22,605 nt of DNA from CAYVUV01 sp964455095 (lineage in GTDB: Bacteria > Desulfobacterota > Binatia > HRBIN30 > CADEER01). Position numbers and translations under genes: made by a program. The stretch lies in the NCBI GenBank assembly GCA_964455095.1, contig CAYVUV010000360.1, positions 1 through 22,605 of the forward strand, in the 5' to 3' direction. Below are positions 1 through 7,600 of this stretch, in pieces (position 1 is the stretch's first letter; each line of letters opens with the position of its first letter). The notes below the pieces were generated by a model. That model was not told the DNA's origin. It ran no database searches and saw only the letters and a list, made by a program, of their open reading frames with translations.

Positions 1-1
1 T

Positions 2-166
2 CACGAGCACAAGCTGCGCCGCCTCGGACGACCCGAGGAGATCGCTTCGGTGGCGTGCTTCCTCTTGTCGCGCGACGCCTCGTTCGTCTCCGGCCAGGCC
101 ATCGCCGTCGACGGCGGCTACACCGCCGGCCGCGACCACGGCGTGACCGAGATGATGGGGCTGTAG
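2..166 (+). CDS. Short-chain dehydrogenase/reductase (SDR), C-terminal fragment
   Basis: Only the last 54 codons are present; the gene begins left of the window and ends with TAG at 164-166. The fragment carries the usual C-terminal region of classical SDR oxidoreductases: a GRPEEIA segment, then a stretch similar to ACFLLSRDASFVSGQ, then the IAVDGGYTAG ending that closes the Rossmann fold. Classical SDRs are NAD(P)-dependent cytosolic oxidoreductases acting on alcohols, ketones or acyl substrates. The catalytic Ser-Tyr-Lys residues lie outside the window, so activity and substrate cannot be judged. It points toward the minus-strand lipoprotein gene at 370-3252, making a convergent pair separated by a palindromic repeat. 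The family call is secure; the specific function is unknown. Confidence 0.85.
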   Translation, partial: HEHKLRRLGRPEEIASVACFLLSRDASFVSGQAIAVDGGYTAGRDHGVTEMMGL

Positions 167-180
167 TATACGCTTTTCAG

Positions 181-250
181 CCTTCGCGCCTTCGCGGCTT
201 CGCGTGAGCCAGAAAAAAGAGTCTCACGCGAAGGCACGAAGCCGCGAAGG
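181..250. repeat. Intergenic inverted repeat, (CTTCGCGN)3TGAG family, complete copy 1
   Basis: Two 28-nt arms (181-208 and 223-250) are inverted copies of each other with about three mismatches, around a 14-nt A-rich loop. Each arm is built from three CTTCGCG-like 7-mers set 8 nt apart and ends in TGAG at the loop. It sits between the convergent ends of the SDR and the ThuA/dehydrogenase lipoprotein. No T-tract follows either side of the stem, so it is not a textbook intrinsic terminator, although the hairpin could still stop transcription or protect mRNA 3' ends. A second complete copy is at 3318-3387 and a half copy at 338-364. Confidence 0.85.
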
Positions 251-337
251 GGCAGCGGGTGATCCGCGGCCGCAGTGGTCGTGCCTCTGCGCTCAGCCTG
301 GGTAGAACCTCGCGACCCAAGAAGTCGGCATTTCAGA

Positions 338-364
338 CTTCGCGTCTTCGCGCCTTCGCGTGAG
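338..364. repeat. Half copy (single arm) of the (CTTCGCGN)3TGAG repeat
   Basis: A lone 27-nt arm with three CTTCGCG/TCTTCGCG-type modules ending in TGAG. It has the same orientation as the left arms at 181 and 3318 but has no adjacent inverted partner. It ends 5 nt before the stop codon (370-372, minus strand) of the lipoprotein gene. The stretch between it and copy 1 (251-337) shows nothing I can identify. The half copy could pair with the right arm of copy 1 at 223-250. Confidence 0.75.
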
Positions 365-369
365 CGTTC

Positions 370-3252
370 TTACGGCGCCGGCTGCACGTTGATCCGAATT
401 CCCTGCCGGCCGGTGAGCGGCGGCTCGCCGCTGGGGCCGCCGGCGTCGGTGTAGCGCAGCTCGACGGCGTAGAAGAGCGTGCCGCTCTCGTGGCCGAGCA
501 GGCCGGCGGTGAAGCTGACGTCGCAGCCGTGCAGCACGTTGAACGGATGCGCGTGGGCGTTGTGGCCGAGGCGGACATCCCAGACCAGGTCGGCGCATTT
601 GGCCTTGCCGTCCTGCATGTCGGTCGCCAGCCCGCGCAGCATGACCGTGCTGCCCTCGGTCACCACCACGCCGTCCGCCGGGGCGACGATCGTCACCTCG
701 GGCGGCGTGTTGCCGACGATGATCTCGGCGACGGCGGGAAAGCTGCGCCGCCCGGAGCGCCCGACGACGACCAGCGCGGCCGGGTAGACACCGTTGGACT
801 CGTACGTGTGCTCGATGGTCGGCCCGCTGCCGTCGACGATGCCGTCGCCGTCGACATCCCACTCGTACGCCGCGATGCCGGGGTCGCGCCCGATGGCGCG
901 CGAGCCCTCCGCCGTGAAACGCACGGTGAGCGGCGCGCTGCCAGCCGACGGGGCCGCCTGCACGACTGCCGCCGGGGTGAGCACTCCGTTGGCGGAGTAC
1001 TCGACGCGGCTGAGCTTGGCGTCGAGGTTGTCGCCGAAGTAGCCGCTGCCGAACTCGAGCACGTACAGCGCGCCGTCGGGCCCCGGCTCGAGGTCGATCG
1101 GGCGCAGAAAGCGTTCGGAGGGCAGGAAACGCACGACGCGGCGCAGCGCGTCGTTCTCGTCGAGCTCGACGGCGGCGATCACGTCGCGGGTCCAGTCGGT
1201 CATCAGCAGCACGTCGGTAAACGGCGCCGGCAGGGCAAACGGCGCCGGCCCGGGCGGGGCGTGATAGACGGTGCCGGCAATGGCCAGGCGGCCGCTGAAG
1301 GGCAGGCCGGGCAGCGACGGGTTGTTCTCGGGGTTGAGCGCGTTGCCGAGCGCCAGTTGCGAGACGGTGGTGTAGTCGTAGGCGAGCAGGGCGGGCACCA
1401 TCGGCGAGCAATCGAACAGCGGGCCGACCGTGCCGGTGGCGAAGTCGAAATCGGCGTACGGAATGTTGTTGGCGATGCAGTACGGCCAGCCGTAGTTGCC
1501 GGGCTGGTCGGCGAAGTTGATCTCGTCGTACCCGCGCGGACCGCGCGGCGTATCGGTGAACGCGTCGGGCCCGACCTCGCCCCAGAACAGGCGCCCGGAA
1601 GCCGCATCGACGGCGATGCGGAACGGGTTGCGACACCCCATGACGAAGATCTCCGGCCGCCCTTGTTCGCCGCCGGGCGGAAACATGTTGCCGGGTGGAA
1701 TGCTGCCGTCGGGGTTGATGCGCAAGACCTTGCCGCGCAGGTCGAACGGGTTGGCGGCGGTGCGCTGTGAGTTGAAGGTGTCGTGCCCACGCTGCTCGTC
1801 GAGCGGCGCCGTGCCCATCGACTGGAAGGGGTTGGTGTTGTCGCCGGTCGAGAGGAACAGCGTGCCGTCGGGGCCGAAGGCCATGCCGCCGCCCTCGTGA
1901 CAGCACTGTCGCTCGCTCAGCACGCGCAGCAGATCGACGCGCGTCGGAAGGTCGAGCGTGCTGTCGGGCCGCACGGTGAAGCGCGAGAGCACGTTCTCGC
2001 CCGGCGGACCACTCACCGGCGGTGGGTCCGACACCGGCTCGGAGCGGTAGAGGTAGGCGAAGTGGTTCTGCGCGAAGTCGGGATCGAGCGCGATGCCGAG
2101 CAGGCCGTTCTCGAAGCTCGTGTCGACATCGAACACGGCCGCGTCGATGACGCGCCCGCTGTCGGGCTGCCACACGCGCACTTCGCCGGTGCGCTCGATG
2201 TAGAAGACGCGGCCGTCCGGCGCCACCGCGAGGGCCATCGGGTTGCTCGCCTTGGTCGAGAGCACGAGGCGGTTGTAGGTGGGCGTGCCCGCCGCCCAGC
2301 GAATACCCTCGAGCAGATGCGTGAGGAAGCGCGGATCAGCCCAGGTCTCGGGCCGGTGCCCGAGGTTGGTGTAGAACGAGCGCCCGCCGTCGAACTCCTT
2401 GTACCAGGCCACCGGGTGGTCGTCGCCCATCGACGGGCTGGGCGGGAAGTTGGGGTAGATGAAACCGGCCTCGTCGACGGTGAGCAGGATGTTGTTGTCG
2501 AAGCGCGGGTTGCGGTCGAAGTTGTACCACTCGTCGGTGAAGCTGAACTCGGGCTCGAAATGCGCCGTCGAGGTATGCGAGCGATCCTCGGCCGTGACCG
2601 TGACCTCGACCGGCAAGATCGGGTGGCTGACGAAATAGGCGCCGACCAGCCGGCCGTACCACGGCCACTGGTACTCCGTGTCGGCGGCGGAATGGACCCC
2701 AACCCAACCGCCGCCGCCCTGGATGAAGCGCTCCATCGCCCCCTGCTGCGCCTCGTCGAGGATGTCGCCGGTGGTGCTGCCGAAGACGATGACATCGAAG
2801 CGCGCCAGCTGCTCATCGGCGAAGACGGTCGGGTCCTCGGTATGCGTGACGACCATGCCCTCTTCCGGCGGCAGGGAGGTCAAGACGCGCACCGCATCGG
2901 CGATCGACGGGTGGCGAAAGCCGGTGGTGCGGGTGAAGAGCAGGACCTCGAGGTCGCGTGGCGTCGCGGTCGCCGTTGCGGTGGGGGTGGGCGTCGCGGT
3001 CGGCGTGACGGTGGCCGTCGCCGTCTCTGTTGCTGTCGGCGCAGCGGTTTCAGTCGGCGTACGTGTCGAGGTTGCCGTGGCGGGATTGGTCGCGGTGGCC
3101 GTGCGCGTCGGGGTCGCCGTCGGGGTCGCCGCGGTGGTCGGCGTGTCGGTCGGTGCCCCGGCGCCGTCGTCGTCGCCGCCGCCGCAACCGGACACAGCCA
3201 GCAGCACGACAAGCAAGCAAAGGCCCATCCCGCGATTCAGCCTGCCTCGCAT
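370..3252 (-). CDS. Lipoprotein with ThuA-like, glucose/sorbosone dehydrogenase-like and PKD domains
   Basis: A 960-aa predicted lipoprotein. Residues 1-23 form a signal peptide ending in the lipobox VSGC (Cys23). Residues ~34-98 are a low-complexity Thr/Pro/Ala linker. A ThuA-like domain (PF06283 type, ~100-322) follows, with a GGGGWVGVHSAADTEY segment. A soluble PQQ-type glucose/sorbosone dehydrogenase propeller (PF07995 type) spans ~328-752. In it, His452 within CCHEGGGMAFGPDG aligns with the family's catalytic His, RNPFRI (541-546) follows, and NYGWPYC is present. A PKD domain (~765-845, YEWDVDGDG) and a ~110-aa C-terminal beta domain complete it. I chose ATG 3252 because the signal peptide starts there and a G-rich stretch precedes it; an upstream start would add 22 residues before the signal. 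Probably it oxidises or binds a sugar-like substrate in the envelope. The substrate is unknown and PQQ use is inferred from the family. Confidence 0.88.
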   Translation of the reverse strand: MRGRLNRGMGLCLLVVLLAVSGCGGGDDDGAGAPTDTPTTAATPTATPTRTATATNPATATSTRTPTETAAPTATETATATVTPTATPTPTATATATPRDLEVLLFTRTTGFRHPSIADAVRVLTSLPPEEGMVVTHTEDPTVFADEQLARFDVIVFGSTTGDILDEAQQGAMERFIQGGGGWVGVHSAADTEYQWPWYGRLVGAYFVSHPILPVEVTVTAEDRSHTSTAHFEPEFSFTDEWYNFDRNPRFDNNILLTVDEAGFIYPNFPPSPSMGDDHPVAWYKEFDGGRSFYTNLGHRPETWADPRFLTHLLEGIRWAAGTPTYNRLVLSTKASNPMALAVAPDGRVFYIERTGEVRVWQPDSGRVIDAAVFDVDTSFENGLLGIALDPDFAQNHFAYLYRSEPVSDPPPVSGPPGENVLSRFTVRPDSTLDLPTRVDLLRVLSERQCCHEGGGMAFGPDGTLFLSTGDNTNPFQSMGTAPLDEQRGHDTFNSQRTAANPFDLRGKVLRINPDGSIPPGNMFPPGGEQGRPEIFVMGCRNPFRIAVDAASGRLFWGEVGPDAFTDTPRGPRGYDEINFADQPGNYGWPYCIANNIPYADFDFATGTVGPLFDCSPMVPALLAYDYTTVSQLALGNALNPENNPSLPGLPFSGRLAIAGTVYHAPPGPAPFALPAPFTDVLLMTDWTRDVIAAVELDENDALRRVVRFLPSERFLRPIDLEPGPDGALYVLEFGSGYFGDNLDAKLSRVEYSANGVLTPAAVVQAAPSAGSAPLTVRFTAEGSRAIGRDPGIAAYEWDVDGDGIVDGSGPTIEHTYESNGVYPAALVVVGRSGRRSFPAVAEIIVGNTPPEVTIVAPADGVVVTEGSTVMLRGLATDMQDGKAKCADLVWDVRLGHNAHAHPFNVLHGCDVSFTAGLLGHESGTLFYAVELRYTDAGGPSGEPPLTGRQGIRINVQPAP
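2958..3153 (-). repeat. Low-complexity Thr/Pro/Ala linker-coding tract
   Basis: Within the lipoprotein gene, codons ~34-98 are almost wholly Thr, Pro and Ala, in loosely periodic PTATPT/TATA-type units. On the plus strand this appears as many GTCGGCGT/GTCGGGGT-like 6- to 8-mers. It encodes a flexible tether that would hold the catalytic domains away from the lipidated Cys23. Such tracts are prone to slippage, so length variation between strains is likely. Confidence 0.8.
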
Positions 3253-3317
3253 TACTCGTTCCCCCCTATCGATGCTCTTACCAAGCACGGCACCGCGCCG
3301 ACAAACTGGCATCCTCA

Positions 3318-3387
3318 CTTCGCGCCTTCGCGGCTTCGCGTGAGAGATAAAAAGAGCGCCTCACGCGAAGGCGCGAAACCGCGAAGG
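3318..3387. repeat. Intergenic inverted repeat, (CTTCGCGN)3TGAG family, complete copy 2
   Basis: Left arm 3318-3344 and right arm 3360-3387 are inverted copies with about three mismatches around a 15-nt loop containing AAAAAGAG. That loop motif resembles the AAAAAAGAG in the loop of copy 1 at 181-250. The element fills most of the 147-bp gap between the AlkB-like gene (3400-4512) and the downstream lipoprotein gene. It could act as a processing or stability hairpin between the two transcription units. Confidence 0.85.
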
Positions 3388-3399
3388 GGGCTCGCCGCT

Positions 3400-4512
3400 C
3401 TACGCCGCCGACTGCTCTGCGAACGGTCCGAGGCGGCGGCGTTCGAGCTCTTTCGTCATCAGTCGCCGAAACTCGGCGTTGCGCACCAGGACGAGCGGGA
3501 AGAGGGCGATGTAGCCGCGCGGCAGGACGGGCGCGTCGGCGTGCACGCGCAGTTGCTGATAGGGACGCGAGGCGTGCGCGTGGTGGTCGGCGTGGCGGGT
3601 GAGACCGGTGAGCGCGTAGTAGGTGAAACGCGAGTGGGTGTCCCAGGAGTCGATGGGGCGCACCGACTTGGCGCTGCGCTGCAACCCCCAGTGCTCGAAG
3701 TAGTTGACTACTTCCAGCGCCCGCGAGGCGAACAACGCCTGAAGCAGGAAGACGAAGAACGCCGTCGGACCGCAGAACACCAGGATCGCGAACGCCAGCC
3801 CCCACTCGGCGATCAGCCCGTGCACGACGCGGCTGTGCAGCTGGCGCGCGTCGAAGATCGACATCTGCTCGTCGCCGAGTCGTTTGGCCTCGAGGCGCCA
3901 GGCGCTGCGGAACTGTGCCGGCACGGTGCGGAAATAGAAACGGGCGAACGATTCGCCGAAGCGCGCAGTGGCCGGATCCTCTGGTGTGGCGACGCGCAGG
4001 TGATGGCCGCGGATGTGCTCGGTGTAGAAGTGCTCGTACATCGCCGTGCACAGCAGCGCGCGCCCGAGCAGTTGCAGGCGCCGGCTCGGTCGATGGATCA
4101 GCTCGTGGGCGACGACGATGCCCGAATAGCCCGAGCTGGCGCCGACCAGCAGCACCGCGGCGAGCGTGTCCATCGACCAGAAGCTCTGCACCGAGAACAG
4201 GCGGACGAGGAGCGCGATGTTGACGAACTGGATGACCACGAGGACCAGGAGCAGCGCGTCGAACGGCCACGCCGGCAACGCCGGGTGGGGCTCGTGCCGT
4301 TGCGTGCCGCTGTAGCGATCGGCGAGCTGCAGAACGAGGCCGGGGATGGCGAAGAAGAGCAGCGCCGTTGACCAGGCGTGCGGTCCGGTTGCAGCAAACG
4401 CCAACGCGATGAGCGGCAGCGTCAGCGCGGCCAGATGCGGCGCCCAAATGAGTAGCGTGTCGATGGGCGAGAGCTCTACGGTATCGACGGGCGAATGCAC
4501 GCTCGGTTCCAT
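3400..4512 (-). CDS. AlkB-family membrane di-iron hydroxylase (alkane 1-monooxygenase-like)
   Basis: A 370-aa integral-membrane protein of the fatty acid desaturase/AlkB superfamily, with several hydrophobic helices in residues ~20-130 and ~235-265. All histidine motifs of alkane monooxygenases are present in order: HELIH (136-140), EHIRGHH (165-171), NYFEHWG (270-276, the HYG signature with Trp for Tyr) and RHADHH (306-311, usually RHSDHH), followed by RPYQQLR. These histidines would hold the di-iron centre that hydroxylates alkyl chains, using electrons from rubredoxin; none is encoded here. The length suits AlkB (~400 aa). ATG 4512 has a GAGGG ribosome site 4 nt upstream. It lies 131 bp downstream of the acyl-CoA carboxylase on the same strand, separated by a palindromic repeat. 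The substrate could be an alkane, fatty acid or another hydrophobic chain. Family secure, alkane specificity less so. Confidence 0.88.
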   Translation of the reverse strand: MEPSVHSPVDTVELSPIDTLLIWAPHLAALTLPLIALAFAATGPHAWSTALLFFAIPGLVLQLADRYSGTQRHEPHPALPAWPFDALLLVLVVIQFVNIALLVRLFSVQSFWSMDTLAAVLLVGASSGYSGIVVAHELIHRPSRRLQLLGRALLCTAMYEHFYTEHIRGHHLRVATPEDPATARFGESFARFYFRTVPAQFRSAWRLEAKRLGDEQMSIFDARQLHSRVVHGLIAEWGLAFAILVFCGPTAFFVFLLQALFASRALEVVNYFEHWGLQRSAKSVRPIDSWDTHSRFTYYALTGLTRHADHHAHASRPYQQLRVHADAPVLPRGYIALFPLVLVRNAEFRRLMTKELERRRLGPFAEQSAA

Positions 4513-4530
4513 GTTTCCCTCGTTCCGGTC

Positions 4531-4614
4531 CCCCTCCTTTCCAAGGAGGGGCCAGGGGAGGTCGCGTTAGCGAAATTCTACCTCCCCCCAACCCCCTCCT
4601 TGGCAAGGAGGGGG
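4531..4614. repeat. Nested inverted repeat with CCCCTCCTT/AAGGAGGGG hairpins
   Basis: Two perfect hairpins, CCCCTCCTT-TCC-AAGGAGGGG (4531-4551) and CCCCCTCCTT-GGC-AAGGAGGGGG (4592-4614), face each other. The flanks AGGGGAGGT (4554-4562) and ACCTCCCCCC also pair, so arms 4531-4562 and 4580-4614 form one larger inverted repeat around a 17-nt centre. It lies between the carboxylase stop and the AlkB-like start. It has the same design as the structures at 8044-8245 and 15988-16103. No T-tract is present. Confidence 0.8.
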
Positions 4615-4643
4615 AGCGAACACAAGAACCGGTTAATGCTTGT

Positions 4644-7600
4644 TCACCACGTGTCGATACACGGGCGCTTCTTGTGCGTGCGCGGCGCAGGCACGGGCGC
4701 GGCGCGCAAGGCGGAGACGACGCGGTGGCGCGAGTCGGCGGGGTCGATGACGTCGTCGATCTCGAAGTGCGTTGCAGTGTTGAGCGCGCTGCCGCGTTCG
4801 TAGGCGCGCGCCACCATGGCGTCGAAGAGCTGCTTGCGCGCCGCCGGGTCGGCGACCGCCTCCAGCTCTTTGCGGAAGCCGAGCTTCACGGCGCCTTCGA
4901 GACCCATGCCGCCAAACTCCCCGGTCGGCCACGCGACCGTGAAGAGCGGCGCCTTGTGGCTGCCGCCGGCCATCGCCTGGGCGCCGAGCCCGTACGACTT
5001 GCGCAGCACGATGGTCATGACGGGAACGGTGACGCTGGCGCCGACGACGAACATGCGGCAGCAGTGGCGCACCAGCGCCGTCTCTTCGACCTCGGGTCCG
5101 ACCATGATGCCAGGGGTGTCGCACAGGAAGAGCAGCGGCAGATCGAATGCGTCGCACAGCTGCATGAAACGCGCGGCCTTGTCGGCCGCGGCGCTGTCGA
5201 TTGCCCCGGCCATGTGCAGCGGGTTGTTGGCCACGATGCCGAGCGGCCGGCCTTCGATGCGCACCAGCGCGGTGACCATGCCGGCGCCGTAGTGCCGGCG
5301 CAGCTCGAGCACGGAGTCGCGGTCGGCCAGCGTCTCGATGACCGAGCGCACGTCGTACACCCGCAGCCGGTTCTCCGGGATGCTGCCGCGCAACCGACGT
5401 GGGTCGGCGCACTCCCACGCGGCGACCGATCCCTGGAAGTACGACAAGTACTGCTTGGCGACGCGCACCGCCTCGGCCTCGTCGGCCACCGCGATGTCGA
5501 CGACGCCGTTGGGCACCTGCACGCGCATCGGACCGACGTCTTCCGGCCGAAACACGCCGAGGCCGCCGCCTTCGATCATCGCCGGACCGCCCATGCCGAT
5601 GTTGGAGTTGGCGGTGGCAATGACGACATCGCAGCACCCGAGCAGCGCCGCGTTGCCGGCGAAGCAGCGGCCGGAGTTGATACCGATTAGCGGCACCAGG
5701 CCGCTGAGCTGCCCGAAGAGGCGAAACGCCATGCAGTCGAGCGACGCGACACCGGGCGCGTCGGTGTCGCCCGGCCGGCCGCCGCCGCCCTCGGTGAAGA
5801 ACACCACCGGCACGCGCAGACGCTCCGCCAGCTCGAACAGGCGGTCCTTCTTGCGGTGATTCTGAAACCCCTGCGTGCCCGCCAGAACCGTGTAGTCGTA
5901 CGACAGCACGGCGCACTGCGCCCGCGCTTCGTCGAACAGGTCGCCGTTGACGCGGCCGATGCCGGCGACCAGGCCGTCGGCGGGCGTGCGCTCGATCAGG
6001 TCCTCCACCGCGCGCCGCTGCCGCTGCGCGGCGATCGCCAGCCCGCCGTACTCGACGAACGTACCCGGATCGCAGAGGTCTTCGATGTTCTCGCGCGCCG
6101 TGCGCTGCCCGGTCTTGCGGCGCCGCGCCACGGCATCGGCCCGCGCGGCGTCGCGCGTCAGCGCCTGACGGCGGTGCACCTCGGCGAGGTCGGCGCGCAC
6201 ATGATCGAGATCCACCGGCGCCGTCTCACCCGCCTCCGCCGCCATGCCTTCGCGCAGCTCGAGGTCGACGAGCACCTGCCCCGCCGCCACGGTGTCGCCC
6301 TGTGTCACGGCCAGACGCCGCACCACGCCGCCGGCGGGCGCCTCGACGACGTGCTCCATCTTCATCGCGTTCATGACCAACAGCGGCTGCCCACGGTGCA
6401 CCGTGTCGCCTTCGCCGACCTCGAGGCTCACGATGGTGCCCTGCATCGGCGCGCGCACCACGGCGCTGCCGTCCGTTGCCGGCAGGTCATCGACCGGCAG
6501 CGGTGCCGTCACCTTCTCACTCTTGCCATAGGCGAGGACCGCGAGCGGATCGGCGGGAGCTGGTGCCGTGAGGGCCGCGATGTGCTCGTCGACGAAGCCG
6601 GTGTGGGTGCGGTTCGCTGCGAACTCCGGGTGCGCGAGCAGTCGCTTCAGGAACGCGAGGTTGGTCTGCACGCCTTCGATGCGCAGCTCGTCCAACGCCC
6701 GCGCCGTACGGGCCACGGCGTCGCCGAATCGGGGGGACGACGAGTGCCCGATCACCTTGGCGAGCAGCGAGTCGAAGTGGGGATTCGTCTCGTAGCCGAC
6801 GTAGCCGCAGGTATCCGTCCGCACACCGTGGCCCGACGGTACCTCGAAGGCGGTGAGCGTGCCCCCGCTCGGCCGCGCGCTGCCGTCGGCCTGCATGGTC
6901 TCGGTGTTGAGGCGCACCTGCACGGCGAACCCGCGCGGCGCCGGCACGGCGGCCTGCTCGAGCCCCAACTCCGCCAGCGAGCGGCCGGCGGCGAGCTCGA
7001 GTTGGATGCGCACGAGATCGATGTCGAGCACTTCCTCCGTCACGGTGTGCTCGACCTGCAGGCGCGGGTTGGCTTCGATGAACGCGTACGGCGCGGAGTC
7101 GCCCGCCTCGTCGGCGCTGACGAGAAACTCGAACGTGCCGGCGTTGTGGTAGTGCACCGCCTCGGCCATCCGCACCGCATCGGCCGTCAGGCGGGCGCGC
7201 AGCGCGGGCGACAGGGTGGGGCAGGGCGCGACCTCGACCAGCTTCTGTTGTCGGCGCTGGATGCTGCACTCGCGCTCGAAGAGATGGCTGACGCAGCCGC
7301 TGCCGTCGCCGATGATCTGCACCTCGATGTGCCGGGCACGCGGCATGAGTTGTTCGGCGTACACGTCGGCATTGCCGAACGCGTGTAGCGCCTCCGACCC
7401 GCAGCGCGCGTGCGCCGCGGCGACCTCGTCGGCGCGCTGCACGACCCGCATGCCGCGCCCGCCGCCGCCGGCCACCGCCTTGAGCATCATCGCACCCCCC
7501 GCGCCGAGCGAGGCCAGGAAGCGCTCCGCTTCCACCGCGGTGACCGGTCCCGGCGTCCCCTTCAGCACCGGTACCCCACAGCGCTCGGCCAGGGCGCGGG

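Noticed and set aside
181..3390. CRISPR-like or tandem repeat array
   Set aside because: The repeats are inverted pairs far apart rather than direct repeats with regular unique spacers, and no cas gene is present.
1783..4371. Plus-strand open frame of 862 codons across the lipoprotein, a repeat and the AlkB-like gene
   Set aside because: It runs antisense through two well-supported genes and an inverted repeat, and its low-complexity Arg/Gly product has no family features.
4592..4614. Intrinsic terminator after the acyl-CoA carboxylase
   Set aside because: The stem is strong but no T-tract follows it on the minus strand; the sequence continues G-rich, so it is listed as a repeat.
5856..7388. 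Plus-strand open frame of 510 codons opposite the carboxylase
   Set aside because: It is antisense to the biotin carboxylase and carboxyltransferase coding sequence, whose catalytic motifs are intact; no independent signal supports the other strand.
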